DNA of 64,000 nt from Tillus elongatus (GCA_964006375.1 OZ023263.1:133838454-133902453), one strand, 5' to 3'; counted from the stretch's first letter, positions 1 through 12,023 are shown. The notes: generated from the letters alone by a model not told the origin. Made by a program: numbers and translations.

Positions 1-416
1 TATTCCATTATCTGCAATTTCATTAATAAAGGTTATTAAAGAAGTTAAACAAACATTATTTCTTTTTAAGTGCGCGCGGGCAATAAAGTGTACGTTTTGC
101 CCACTGGCCATAAAGTACACTTTATGGCCCGTGGGCATAATCTACACCATTATGTAGTTGGTAACTAAGCAATAAAAACACAATAATGAACTAGTATGAC
201 ATAAATAACTATTATGTCATACAAGTCCATTATTGTGTTTTTATTGCTTAGTTACCACCTACATAATGGTGTACATTATGCCCACGGGCCATAAAGTGTA
301 CTTTGTGGCCCGCGCGAGCAAAACATACACTTTATGGCCCGCGCGCACATAAAAACAAATAATTTTTGTTTAACTTCTTTAATAACCTTTATTAATGAAA
401 CTGCACATAATGGAAT
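1..416. mobile_element. Foldback/hairpin element (long inverted repeat)
   Basis: The two halves are near-perfect reverse complements. Positions 1-207 pair with 209-416, with the centre near 208 where ATGACATA faces TATGTCAT. The outer ends are TATTCCATTA and TAATGGAATA. The arms contain repeated blocks of the type GGCCCGCGCG and CATAAAGTGTAC. There is no coding capacity. This is the structure of a foldback MITE. The left end coincides with the window edge, so the target duplication cannot be checked. Confidence 0.8.
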
Positions 417-469
417 AAAAGTAGCATGTAAATATTTAACTAACATTATTTAGTCGAATTAACATCAAA

Positions 470-662
470 TTGGCAGTTCTGAAAAGATCCGGTGATGAGC
501 AATATAACATTTCAGAAGTTTATGGGTACAGGAATACGAATATTTTCTTTGTGGTCAAGTCATGGACCCTAAATTCAATTCATGAGAATGCCACTCCGAG
601 GAGAGTAGATTATTATAGCTATGTGAAAGTTATGATTCAATTTGCAGCACTATTTTATAACG
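470..662 (+). repeat. Repeat A fragment (module end)
   Basis: This matches the stretches at 13358-13515, 6127-6275, 10335-10470 and 54130-54210, all of which share the words AGAAGTTTATGGGTA, ATTTTCTTTGTGGTCAAGTCATG and GAAGTTATGATTCAATT-like strings. The open frame running through it (470-883) is an accident of the repeat: its first 60 codons recur, with changes, in the other non-coding copies. Confidence 0.7.
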
Positions 663-1070
663 GCTTTCAATATTATTTTCATTATGCCACACAAACTATG
701 AAAATAGTTTATGATCTAATGATATCAAAATTTTGGTGTGAAAAAAGCTTAGTAACGATACCGGAGAAAATAAAACATTTAAATAACAGACTATGGACAA
801 ATTTTAAAACTTGTTTAGAATTATTTGCACAGACATCTAAACATCGCTTCAATTTCTTGTTTGTTGATATGGATTTCAGCTAGAGCTACTTAATTAAACG
901 TGTTTCTTATTCTTTCCTCTAATTTCTCTTATGAGTGAGTTGTACTACCATTATAAACACAGCTTTAATTCTACCGCATTAATAAAAATCTAAAGGAGTT
1001 AGGTTAGTAGATATAGCGGGTCATATTTGAAGCCTTAATCGTCATAGCCATCTATCCAGAAACATAGCTG
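663..1070. other. No gene seen
   Basis: AT-rich sequence after the repeat A fragment. No motif, RNA gene or repeat was recognised. Confidence 0.5.
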
Positions 1071-1074
1071 TTAA

Positions 1075-1245
1075 CTCTTGGTGGCAGCCTCTATGGTGCA
1101 CTGGTAAGAATGTGGGCCTCTCACAATCTCATGTAGACTATTAATCAATAGAGTATTTTAAATTAAAATTAATATAATTTTGTCTGTGAACGCAAGTGTC
1201 CTGGGTTTGATCCCTAGTGTTTGGGTCATTTTCTCTTCAGTACAT
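1075..1245 (+). repeat. tRNA-derived SINE-like sequence
   Basis: A tRNA-like A-box region (TGGTGCACTGGTAAGAATG) is followed near 1203 by a good RNA polymerase III B box, GGGTTTGATCCC. The two are farther apart than in a tRNA because an AT-rich insert lies between about 1135 and 1185. No acceptor stem closes, so it is not a functional tRNA gene. A decayed SINE head or tRNA pseudogene is the simplest reading. Confidence 0.45.
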
Positions 1246-3060
1246 ACTATATCAATGTATAATAATATCTACTGAGGTTGTGGCATTGGGTTTGAACAAG
1301 TTGATTGTCTGTATGCACGCTCTTCTTCTTAAAGGGGGCGTTTAGTCATCGGTTTTGTATACCATGGGAAGTTGGGCACGTTAAAGTTGCCTAACCTCCT
1401 TACAGAAAGACAGGGATCCGAGAAAATTTCCAGGACGGTGCAAGATGAACCTGCTCTCTGGTGTCGGGGATTGGCCATAGTGGCTAAAAAACTACGCAAA
1501 ACAAGCAAGATAAAATACAAATACAGAAGTCTGAGTGTCTTTATGTAGAATGTGCAGGAGCTCTGTCTGGTTGATATTCTGCTAAAGGTAAATTTACATT
1601 ACCTCAGAAATATTAGTGCATTTTCTGCCATTCAGATTTGCATCCTACATATATACCTCATAAGACAATATATCATCCTTGATAAGACAGAAAACAATAA
1701 ATCAGAACTTTTCTTGAAAAATCTCTTTCACTTTTCAATTGCTGGTTTTGTGCACTCCAGTGTTTAAATAAATTCTCTCGAAAATTTCACCCTGTCGGCA
1801 TGTATTCTTTTTAACCGAAAATCGTTATGATCTTGAATTTTAGCGAGTATTCATATGCAAGAAAATTGCCTGTTTCGTTTTTTAGGCGGGATGTAAACTA
1901 TCAAGTAGACGTAAATTTAAAATCAAGCATTTTGTGATTTTTAAAAATTCTTTCATTGTTGAAAATAAAATTCCCAAATTTGCTTAAGCTTTTCTGATGG
2001 ATGGAATCTGCAGTAAAATATCTTAATACATTCATATTTTCGTCATTTGGCGATATAGTAACATTACAGACCTTTTTGGTTCCGGTAACTAAGAAATTAG
2101 TGCATATTCTCGATTCTAGTAAACTGTCAAAATTTTTGTATTAAATAATCTAAGTTTTCTTTTTTGGAACATATGTATTTAAAGGCAGTAATTTTTGTAC
2201 CAAATATAAAATTAATACCCAGTGCACTTGGGGACATGTTAGTGGCCAACAGGGCGGCAGCAAACCTACAATCTATATGAAAATTTTAAATTGACATCAC
2301 CTGAATTGAGTTTGGTAGTTTGTCTTGTGGAGAAGAAAGCCTACAAAATTGTGTTCAACTACACATACACAAGCTTTAGCTTTTTTATGTGATCATAAGC
2401 TTTTAATAAAAAATAAATAAATAATAAAATTTAATAGGTGCGTTATGACATCTACCATGTATGTCGAGTAGATTTTTAATTAAATTAAATGATAAAATAT
2501 TTTAATTTATCAACAATATTAATTTCGGGGATACAAATTTTTCAAATTTAATACCGGACTTGTCCAGTGGGGGAACTACCGATTTCACTAACACCGTGGC
2601 TACAGTGTAATCACATCATAATATAAATAATTGTAAGTATATATGATGATATGATATCAGCATATATCAGTAACAAGCGATCCTAGTGAATATTTAGTTA
2701 AAAAATGTGAGCCTGTTGCATTTCACGTGTAAGAAAAAATGAAGGCGTGGCCTATTTCAACCAACTTGTAACAGTTTATTGGGATGCCATTTAAAGTGTT
2801 ACCAAAAAAAATCCGACCGCATCATTTACGTTAGACATCGATCATTCCAAGAATTCAAAATATATATTTATAGATCCATTGGATCTGTTCTCTCGAAACA
2901 AAATTATGGTTTTCTCGAAACATGTTTCGTATCTCCGAAAACAACAGAGGTGTTTTATTTAAATTTGACACACACACATTGCTCTAATAGAGGCCTTATT
3001 ATGTACCAAAATTACAGTTTCTTGGATAATGGCAAATTGAGTTATTAACATTTGTAGCAT
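1246..3060. other. Unassigned, mostly AT-rich
   Basis: No supported gene. A short higher-GC patch at 1330-1500 has an open minus-strand frame of 63 codons but no recognisable domain. It could be an old TE fragment. Confidence 0.4.
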
Positions 3061-3065
3061 TTAAT

Positions 3066-3106
3066 AAAAATTTACTATCATAACGCACTTGCTGTGTCCA
3101 GGCTTT
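3066..3106 (+). repeat. HINE-like element, 3' terminus
   Basis: Carries the family 3' signature: a TTTACTATCA-like subterminal repeat, then CATAACGCACTTGCTG with hairpin potential, then CCAGGC and a T run. In most copies the hairpin is ACGCA-CTTGC-TGCGT; here one arm base is changed (TGTGT). The internal part of the element is not recognisable upstream. Confidence 0.6.
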
Positions 3107-3845
3107 TTTAAATATGTTATTATATGTTTAGTAAATATTATTCTGCTTACAAATATTAGAAGAGACTTAACAAGTAGTCTAAGTCTGGGTAAACATTAAA
3201 AATAAGGTATGGTGTAAAATTTGGCGGACAGTTTTTTTTACCGCTAGATAGCATAATACACTAACAAAAAGAAATGTTTGCCTAACATTTTAAATTTGAT
3301 GAACATTCAGTGTTTTCAGGTAAAAAAAAGTAAGTAGTAGCAAATTATATAATGAGAGCGTAAAAGCAAATTATTATCTGGATATTATTCCAACATTAAA
3401 TATGTCCAAATTTTGGTAAACATGAAACATTTTTAAGAAACGAAATTATTTGTTAAATGTTGTAAGTAATTATATACGACCTTTAGAATAACGTTAAAAT
3501 TGGTAGATCTACCGAAAAATTGGTGGACATGGCAGCATTGCTGTATTGTTTATCTCCTAAAGAAGGAATGAGGAAGATTCAGAAATAGATTTCCCAGAAA
3601 ACCTATAAGGGGTAATAAATACAATACTTCCTTGTAAACAGATCAATTTGTAATAAATAAGCAGAAATATTACATTTTTTTAAGAAATATACATAAACAA
3701 TGATTTTTGTTTGGAAGAAAATTTCTATATTATAGGTATTCCTAAGTTATTTTTCATACAAATGTTAAACGTATTTAATAAGATGTAAAAAATTTTAATG
3801 GCTAGCCAAGGACGACAGTTTTAAATGGCCTATGAAAGGAATTAT

Positions 3846-3990
3846 TAGTGAATTTTCGTAGAAAAAATTCACTAATGGGGAGATCCCGACTTTTGATTTT
3901 TGAAAAATTTTTTGTAAATGAGCGCAAACTAGGACCCCTAGAACCCATATCCGGGGTCAGTTTCAATTTTCAAAATTGTTCATATTTAGG
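3846..3990 (+). repeat. HINE-like element, 5' arm
   Basis: Starts with AGTGAATTTTCGTAG after a T, followed by a partial inverted copy (ATTCACTAATGGGG) and the conserved arm with GAGATCCCGACTTTTGA and CTAGAACCCATATCC. The same arm is found reversed at 41745-41868 and 53945-54095 and forward at 33957-34085, where it leads into a (TA)n tract. Confidence 0.65.
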
Positions 3991-4413
3991 CAATTAACGT
4001 GAAACTAATATGAGCTATGGAAAGAAAATGTCTCAAGAAGAATGTTTTACAAAGCCTGAACTCTTTTTACTAAAATTTTCCCAGAAAATTCATTTTAAAT
4101 AAACCCTTTCTCTGATGCTCTGGTAGTAGTGTTGGCTATATAGTTTATCGTTTAATGGTATATCATTTTTGTCGGATTTTCGTAAAAAATTTATTAAAGT
4201 TCAATATATCCGTTATTATGCAAGTTACGAAAAAAATTGTTTACATTAATTATAGGGTGCCTTGAGCTACATCTTAAAAAATATTTCCACATTTACAGGC
4301 TGGCCCATAAGTGATTTAAATTTTCTTTTTCTTTTTTAGTTAATCGAACACGCCCTGTTATTGCATTTTTGCATTTTCCATCGAAATATAATACATCTTT
4401 GTAAGAAAAGAAA

Positions 4414-4731
4414 TTCGGGACGCAGCAAGTGCGTTATGGCAGCGAATTTTCATTAAATGCTTCAAATTTGAATAGCTCAATTAGGTATTAACCTATAAGG
4501 TTGACCAGGAAACCAGTTTTTTTGGAAAGAATTTAAATTTTCTTTGGGAAATTTTTGTACATTTTCAAACAATAAAGGTGTTTTGATAAAACATGGCAAA
4601 TTGTTTTTACTATATAGGTTATGCTGCTAACTAAATTTGATGCATGCTTTCTTTAAAAAAACACACATATTTGCTATTTAAAAACATTTAAATGAAAATT
4701 CAGTGCCACAACGCACTTGCTGCGTCCAGAG
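4414..4731. mobile_element. HINE-like derivative bounded by two inverted 3' termini
   Basis: The left end reads the family 3' terminus on the minus strand (GGGACGCAGCAAGTGCG) and the right end reads it on the plus strand (CGCACTTGCTGCGTCC). About 45 bp therefore form terminal inverted repeats around a roughly 230-bp AT-rich middle. Either two elements lie head to head or a small inverted derivative moved as one unit. No coding capacity. Confidence 0.5.
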
Positions 4732-4918
4732 TTTTCATTTATTGGAGACCTACAATAAGATTGCTGGAAATCAGTAATGCTAAATTACACTAATTTATAT
4801 TCAGTAACTTAGCTTCTCACTTTCACATCGTCAATAGGTGTCGTAGGTATCGGCGAGAGAAATTTAGAAAATTTTTTTCGCTAAAACGGCGTAAAAAGTA
4901 ATAAAACATATAGAAAAC

Positions 4919-5097
4919 ATAAGTACACTTGGAGAATCCAAATCACCGCAACACATCTCTTTAAAGACCTGACGATCGTTTCACTAACAAAGTTTGCGTC
5001 ATCATAAGATGATAAAAAGATGTGTTGTGGTGATTTGGGTTCTCCAAGTGTACTTATCAGTGCTCATCACAGGTTCCAAATTTCACTTAGTGGCCTG
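4919..5097 (-). mobile_element. MITE family B, copy 1
   Basis: Bounded by inverted repeats: TAAGTACACTTGGAGAA... on the left and ...TTCTCCAAGTGTACTTA on the right, continuing inward through AACACATC/GATGTGTT. Beyond the right repeat lies CAGTGCTCATCACAGGTTCC, which also occurs (inverted) beside the copy at 54216-54424. It sits inside repeat A. Non-autonomous. Confidence 0.6.
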
Positions 5098-5894
5098 TAT
5101 GTATGTTAATAGGTGCAATAACTTTTGATGAAATTGAATATCGGTGACAGAAAATTCGAAATTTTTCCTTGCTAAAACGGCGTTAAAAGTCTCAAGATAT
5201 AGAAAACATGATTTCGGAACGAAATTCTTTGTCTGCCAGTCGGTGGATTTGTCTGTCTGTTAGTAGGCCCGATAACTTTCTGACGAATTGAGATATCGTC
5301 TTCAAATTTGGTATACAGTATACAGACAAATGGTTCAGATTGTTTTTGGGTAAAATTGCTCCAAGCGGGTAGGGTATAAATGAGGGGTGATTTGACAAAA
5401 AAATAGTTTTTTCTTTAAAACTCGAGAAATAAAGCGTTTCAGGGTTTGCTTATTAAAACAACCTTTTCAATTTGATCACTTAACTGATATTCTGTGATTA
5501 AATTGAACTAGGCGTTGAATGTGAGGGGTGGAATATGAATTTAGTTTTGTAAGAATATGACATTAGATTATTAGAGTGTACTTAGAGTTTAGTCCCTCCT
5601 CCAATTCTTTTCATCGTGAAGTTCACATTTAACCATGAAGTTATAAATAGGTTGGGGTTGTGTGGTGCCAGAAAAGTAAGAGAATAGTAGAATAACTCTG
5701 AAAGTTCCAGTATCAGAGAAAAAAGTTCCAGACGAGAGCTCCAGAATGTTTTCCTGGCTATCTCACTGTGACCTTGGATTTGATCTTGAAGATGACTTTC
5801 AAGGTCTAATCAAGGTCAACTACATATTTTTTATAAAATTCAGGTAGCGGTTGATTAGATAAAGGGGAAATATTACATTCTTTTGTAATTAAGC

Positions 5895-5964
5895 GATGCA
5901 CAATAAGCCAAAGGCTGCGGTGCTATCGGGGCGGCAAAGCGCGGACGAGTCCTACGGGGCAAAA
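5895..5964 (+). mobile_element. Very short 5'-truncated LINE insertion
   Basis: About 70 bp matching the 3' untranslated end of the LINE at 52566-52686 (shared words GCACAAT, CCAAAGG, GTGCTATCGGGGCG, CGAGTCCT). It is flanked by a perfect 8-bp duplication AATTAAGC at 5887-5894 and 5965-5972. The homologous unfilled site in another repeat A copy (about 10200) reads straight through from TTGTAATTAA to CAATCGACATC. Confidence 0.75.
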
Positions 5965-7600
5965 AATTAAGCAATCGACATCAACTTGGTACATAGGCAC
6001 CTGTTCACAACCTAATAGTTTGAATTATTTGTGAGTAAAATCGTTACAGAATAAAAGGGAAGAAATAGCGAGTTGGTTGTAAAAAAACTGACATTTGTCT
6101 ATTCTAAATCGATTAATGTATATTATCTGAAGTTTAATGGGTACAGTAATACGACAATTTTCTTTGTAGTCTAGTCATGAACCCCAAATTCATTTCACGG
6201 AAAAGTCTTTCTGAGGACAGTGGATTATCACAGCGATGTGGAAGTTATGATAAAATTTGCAGCACTATTTTATTTCTCTGCTACTTTATTGTTTACATTA
6301 GAAAAGTAAATTAAATTCGGTTTGATTCCTAGGCAATCAGATTATGTATATTTAAAAATTAAGGACTTTTATTGTTCAAGAAAGCATATAAAATCAGTTG
6401 CACTTTTAAACAATAATAAAACTTACACTAGCACCTTTTCACATGATAAAACAAATTTAAAGCATTATACCTACTAACGCAAGTATAAAATAAAATAATG
6501 TATTTAACGCAAGATGTATTCTGACCATTCATTACAAACACATGCCGGTTCCGCTCTTAGAACCTATCACTGTGCTATAGCTATATTAATAACCAACACA
6601 ATACCTTAAAGCGCATTTTAACATTTATTGCAGTAACGCCTTCTCGTTTGTAATTAAGAGCTATGTTGTTTCCACAGTTCTAACATAGGTACACAAAATG
6701 TTATATTTACATACTGACTCTGAAAGTAACCAACTATTTTCAAATTATCAGTTCCGTCACTGTGCTCCCTGCATTCTGACCATCTCAGTAAAAACTCAAA
6801 CCAATTTCGCTTTCATTGGAGCTCGCCAATATGTTATAGTAATGACAATCAAAACACACCTAAAGTGATTTGGCTAGAGGTAAGTCAACCTTAAAAGACA
6901 TGGTAAGATGTACTGTAATAATAATGACGTTCAAAGCTAGGAACTTTGTTCTCGCAACAACAAACTCAAAATGATGAGACTCTATTGCCCCAGAAAAACT
7001 GACAGTGGTAGAACTGAATATTTAGCTAAAAAGCGGTTGTTCTTGAATGTGTCTAAAAGCAGGCATAAATCTAAAATTAATGTTTTATTATTACAACAAT
7101 AAACGAGAAACGAGTAAGAAATGAGAAACATGTTTGCTTAACAACACCAAAATGGAAGAATACTTAAAGAAATAAATGGATATAAATAAATATTTCTAAT
7201 CAAGCGTTATTTAGGTACATTGTGTTTTACTGAACATTAACATCTTTGTTTTCGGGGTTTTAACACTGCAAACTACTTCTATATATAGTTTTTTTTTTTC
7301 ATAATGATAATTCACGAATAGAGAAGTCACGATTGTGACAGTTATGTATGCATCTGAGCGATAACTTAAAAAATATTAATCGATTGTGATAAAATTTAGC
7401 AAGTACGTTTGTTTTATAAATCTATTGAATGAATTCGTTAATCAGCCCAATCGAGTAAGTTTTTCGCAAAAAATCAAGTTAAGAAGTACATCAAAATTAA
7501 TCAAAGTATTTTGATACGGAATCTTATGGACATACCAAAATTAAGATTTCTATGTTTATAGAACAATATATATATAAATATAAAGTTATTAGAATTTGAA

Positions 7601-7640
7601 GTAAATTCACTACCAGAACGCATTTACTGCGTTTTGACTT
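7601..7640 (+). repeat. HINE-like element, 3' terminus (diverged)
   Basis: GTAAATTCACTACCAGAACGCATTTACTGCGTTT keeps the subterminal ATTCACTACC and a hairpin ACGCA-TTTAC-TGCGT. The loop differs but the stem is preserved. A short (TA) run lies upstream at about 7565-7575. Confidence 0.55.
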
Positions 7641-7983
7641 CTTATAAACAATATTGAAGGTCAAGACGATAATTATCAATTAGATTACCTAAAATAGTAG
7701 ACGAGTCGGTAGATCTTGACCATGACGGCAAGACGCAGGTATACATTTTGTCAAAATTAAGTACTAAAATTGGCGACTTTTAAAGAAAAATTCTGCAGCA
7801 AGTGCAGTTTGTAATCAACAAATATTCCATGAAATGTGTTTTGCAAGGTCTTAAATTTATGTTTTATAGTAACTTCCTCCATTTTATGATTATATTGTTA
7901 CCTCATTTCTTTTGTCTAAAACATTTTCATAAACGAATTTAAGTTCAGGTTTTTGCCAGTCTCACATTGAAAGTTACAGTATA

Positions 7984-8215
7984 AAGTCTGGACGCAGTAA
8001 ATCCGTTATCGTAGAGAATTTCTATTAAAAAAATTCAAATAATGTTAGTTAAATAGTAAATAAATGTTGAAAACAAGACTGGATGCAGAAAGCACGCAGT
8101 GGTAGCGAATGTTCATTAAAACTTGTTCTGACAAATAAAATTCTTTGCTAAATAGTAAATAAGTCTTAAACACAAAAGTCTGAATGCAGCAAGTGTATTA
8201 TGGTAGATAACTTTT
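7984..8215 (-). repeat. Three tandem HINE-like 3' termini
   Basis: Minus-strand 3' termini recur at about 7986, 8077 and 8178 in the same orientation, 91 and 101 bp apart. Each has a GTCTGGACGCAG-type hairpin arm and a GTAG...GAAT-type subterminal repeat, and related AAATAGTAAATAA spacers lie between them. The unit is much shorter than a whole element, so the ends were multiplied without the body. Confidence 0.6.
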
Positions 8216-8220
8216 ATAAC

Positions 8221-9375
8221 AATATTTCAATTTACCGTTAAGCTATAATCTTTAATTTTACTTCATAATTGAGTCCCTATAACAGCAAAATAGGTATTAA
8301 TTGTTATATAAATAAGATAAATAACCTGCGTACAAATTTGTTAAAAGCTTGTTTTTGTAGAAAAACTTATTCACTTGGGTTGGCTAAAACGAAACCATCC
8401 AAGTGATTAACAAGGGAAACTAGATCCACCTTTATAATTTGGCAGGTACCTTCCTTTTGTAAATAACCTGCACTTTTTCAGAAGCAAATTAAATTTGTTT
8501 ACAAAACTTTTGTTAATTTTAATAAAATTTTTACCTCAGGTTTCCGAAAATAACCAAATTTTTAATTTCTTGCCTCAGAAATTTGAGTTTTAAGATTTTT
8601 TACTTTTTTTCTGTGTACAACTATCAGTGTCACATTTCTTATTCAACTGCAAAGGCTATGAACAAGCAAGGAAATTCAGCAATATGCCTAGTTCGATAAC
8701 TACGGAAGTTCTATAGCTTAAAAAATTAAACATAGAGCGTGTCATTGGTTTTTTGAAATCATCTGGACTTTATAATAAGCTTTAATTTATTTTTGATATT
8801 TGTCACTTTCTTATAGTTAATGTTAATTAGAAATAAGGTTTACAAATATTTGTTAAATTATTTATTGCCCTATTAAATATTGTAGGTGCCAATGACAATT
8901 AATGTTGAAGCACCAATTTTTCTTTAAATAAAAAAAAAGGTAATACAATATTGACAGGCTTTGTATGATAAAAACAATTTATTCAACTTCATCGACAAAA
9001 GAAAAGATATTCTCTGTTGAGTGAGCGCAAGACAACAAAACATTAAAACTAACTTAAAAAAGAAAAAATTGGAAGAAGCTAAAACATTATATATTGCTTA
9101 AGCCATATTAACATTGCTTGTGTATATTAACAAATATGTACCAGAAGTAGCTTCAAACTGACAGATTTAATAAGCTTAATAATTCATCAATTATTGTTGT
9201 CTCACTTATTTTGTGAAACCGTTCTATATCAAATACAGACTTCGAGATTACCTTTCTACATTTTAAATTATACAAGAAAAAACATTTTTGCAGCCATGGA
9301 GGTAATTTCTACGTCTGTATTTGGCAACCCAAAAACTTCTGATATATTTTTAAATGTGTGCTCCTTATACATTTA
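8221..9375. other. No gene seen
   Basis: AT-rich sequence with only short chance frames. The stretch near 8340-8460 (TTGTTAAAAGCTTG..., GGCAGGTACCTTCCTTTTG) resembles a decayed HINE-like right arm. Confidence 0.4.
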
Positions 9376-9379
9376 TATT

Positions 9380-10470
9380 TAACTTCCATCGTCAATACGT
9401 GTGGTAGTATCGTATCGGTCACAGAAACTTGGGTAGAATCGCTCCGGGGGATGGAGGTGTGTGAGGGGGGGGGGGGGGGGGGGTGTTGATAAATGGGGGT
9501 GATTTGGTGAAAATTGACTTTTTTCGTCAAAACTCGAGTGAAATAACGTTTTAGGGTTCGTTTATTAGAAAACTTTCAATTTCATCAAACATCAGGTATT
9601 CCGTGCTGAAATTAAATGAGGGGTTGAATGTGCAGGGGTGGAATATGGGTGACAGAAAGTTATATGTTTTTTTTGCTATAACTGCGTAAAAAGTGTCAAA
9701 ACATATCGAAAACATGATTTGAAAACGATTTTTTTGGTCTGTAGGTTGGTCTGTCTGTTAGAAGGCACGATAACTTTGGAACGTCTTCATATTTGCTATA
9801 CAGTTAGCACTCGACAAACTAACGGTTCGGATTGTTTTTGGATAAAATCGCTCCAGGGCATACGGGATAAATGAGTGGTGATTTGGTGAAAATTGGCATT
9901 TTTGCGTTAAAACTCGAGTAATATAGTTTCAGGGTTTTTTTTGTAGAAAACTTTCAATTTCGTCACTAATATCGTATTCTATGATGATTTTGAAGTACGG
10001 GTTGAATGTGAGGTGGTGAAATATCGATGACAGACATTTTGATTATTTTTTTGCTAACACGACAGAATAACCAGAAAAGTTGAAATCGCGGATTTTATTG
10101 TAATGATGATTTTGAAGGTGCAATCAAGGTCAACTTCATATGTTCCATGAACTTCAAGCAGGAGTTGATCATGCAGAGGTGAAATATTAAATTATTTTGT
10201 AATTAAACAATCGACATCAATTTTGGTACACATAGGTCTGTTCACAACCTTTTAGTCTGGATTATTAAAGTTGAGTAAAATTGCTACGGAAAAAAGAGAA
10301 AAAATAGCGGGTTGGTTGGGGAAGGGTTTGTGTGTACAGAATTACGAATATTTTGTTTCTGCTTAAGTCACGCACCCCAAATTCACTTCATGAGAAAGTC
10401 TTTCTGAGGAGAGTAGATTATAACAAGGATGTGAGAATTATGATTCAATTTGCAGCATTAGTTTATGGAA
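9380..10470 (+). repeat. Repeat A copy, two tandem modules
   Basis: Two successive modules are visible: the GGGTAGAATCGCTCC-type word occurs at about 9431 and again (GGATAAAATCGCTCC) at about 9840, and the GACAGA block at 9650 and 10026. The period is therefore roughly 375-410 bp. It ends with the AATCAAGGTCAAC and AGTAGATTATAACA segments shared with the other copies. A 19-base G run lies inside the first module. Confidence 0.65.
9465..9483 (+). repeat. Homopolymer G run (19 bases)
   Basis: Nineteen consecutive G in the place where other repeat A copies read GGGGGTAGGGGAT. A simple expansion of a G-rich segment; it could form a quadruplex. Confidence 0.9.
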
Positions 10471-10475
10471 ACCCC

Positions 10476-12020
10476 ATTCTGAGGATAGATAATTCGCTAC
10501 AATGAGCCTCTGCTGAGTCCGGACTTTTTATTTTTTCATTTTACTGCCATTCTTACATTTATTATTTGGCTGAATGTGTGTGCATAAAGTTATTTATCTT
10601 TCCTAATGGAACACCCTAATACAGTTTTCCATATTTATTTGGAAAAAAATTAAATTCTTAAAAAACGATGACAAATACTCAATTTCTCTAAGCTTGACAT
10701 TTAATATTTTTATTTAAATTTTAGTATCGTTTTCAATAAATATGGAAAGGTGTGTCGTTAGACAATGCATAACTAATACTAAATGCACCCTATATTTCGA
10801 GTAAATCTGAAACTAAATTATTACAATACTAACAATTTTAGAAAAATCTACAGTTTTCTTCACTGATGCAGTTTTTCAGGTTTGTAACACTGAAGAAAAT
10901 AAGATAAAAACAGGTCTTGTTAATTTTCAATGGAACACGCTGTGCTAGATACTGTTATGAGTTAGAAAAATATTTGCATCTAAAACTTTGTTTGTTCTTA
11001 AAGTAAATGTTTTTTTTCTATATATTGATTACGAATATTATTGAGTTAATAAAATATTTTTTCCTTCATGAACTTTGTATTTTACTTTTTTATTTGCTGA
11101 GTAGGTTGTTGTCTGTTCAAACTTGTTAAGTGAGTGCCATTGCTAGCTTTTAACCTGTGTATTCTGAAAAAGCAATGGTAGGCATTTAACTTTTAACAGC
11201 CTGTGGAAAAATGATTGTTTCTTTATTTATGTTGTGAGGAAACTCTAATAATTTTGGGATAGTTAAAATCTGAGAATGGGACTTTATGCACATCATAACT
11301 TACTATGCTGTGCTTTATGAATGTTCATGTCGAATTTACTATAGTACCTATCTATCAATAACTGGTGTTTAGTTGCCCTCGAACTACAGTTATCCTGAAG
11401 AGATAATTCAGCTTCGTAGTACACCATGATCTAAATCTGAAATAGTTTAATGTTTTTGTCACTTCCGGTTCTACCGGAAGTGAGACCTTACTTTATTATT
11501 TTGAGCATAACACACTGCATATTATTTTATTTTTGGGCGGCTCTTTTTAAGACACGTAAGTAGTATGTCTGCCTAAGTAGAATTATCATATTAAACCTAG
11601 ACAATAATTATCTGGAATATCCGAAAATCAGTCTAAATTTAGAATTAAAAATAATTAAAATTAAAATTACAAATTAACAACCTACATTACGTTAAATAAT
11701 TCGTTATAAAAAACAAAGTTACCTAAAATGTATAAATGAACCCGGCTGTTTCTAAGATATGCCAAAATTAAGATTTCTGGTATCTATGGGTTATTACTGT
11801 CATGTTCAATTTAGTTTTTACACTTACCTATAAAGTATCACATAAACTACTTCAGAAAAAATAAATATTTAATAATCATTCTTAAGCATGTCGATTATTC
11901 GAACTTGCACATTTATTGCCTTAACTGTTAATTTCCTACAATGCCATATTTTGGCTATAACGACAACGAATTTTTAACGATTAAATATCATAGCCGAAAA
12001 GGCGTTAATGATACAAATAA
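10476..12020. other. No gene seen; one perfect short palindrome
   Basis: AT-rich, without a supported gene. A diverged HINE-like terminus may lie at 10485-10520 (TTCGCTACAATGAGC...GAGTCCGG). The perfect hairpin TCACTTCCGG-TTCTA-CCGGAAGTGA at 11459-11483 carries two facing ETS-type CCGGAAGT sites. Confidence 0.45.
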
Positions 12021-12023
12021 AAA

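Larger units (their letters stand above)
4801..6275 (+). repeat. Repeat A copy, multi-module, with two insertions
   Basis: Contains the ordered family words: GCTAAAACGGCGTAAAAAGT, TAGAAAACAT, a CTGT-rich stretch, CGATAACTTTC, GGGTAAAATTGCTCC, GGGGTGATTTG, AAACTCGAG and GTTGAATGTGAGGGGTGG, and later AATCAAGGTCAAC. The GCTAAAACGGCGT block occurs twice (about 4880 and 5173), so the copy is partly tandem. A MITE (4919-5097) and a 70-bp LINE tail (5895-5964) interrupt it. No protein-coding capacity was identified. Confidence 0.65.

Noticed and set aside
470..883. 137-codon open frame as a gene
   Set aside because: Its first half is repeat A, which is broken in other copies; no domain and no start context.
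1329..1520. Higher-GC minus-strand frame as a LINE fragment
   Set aside because: No conserved motif could be named, and no copy elsewhere in the window.
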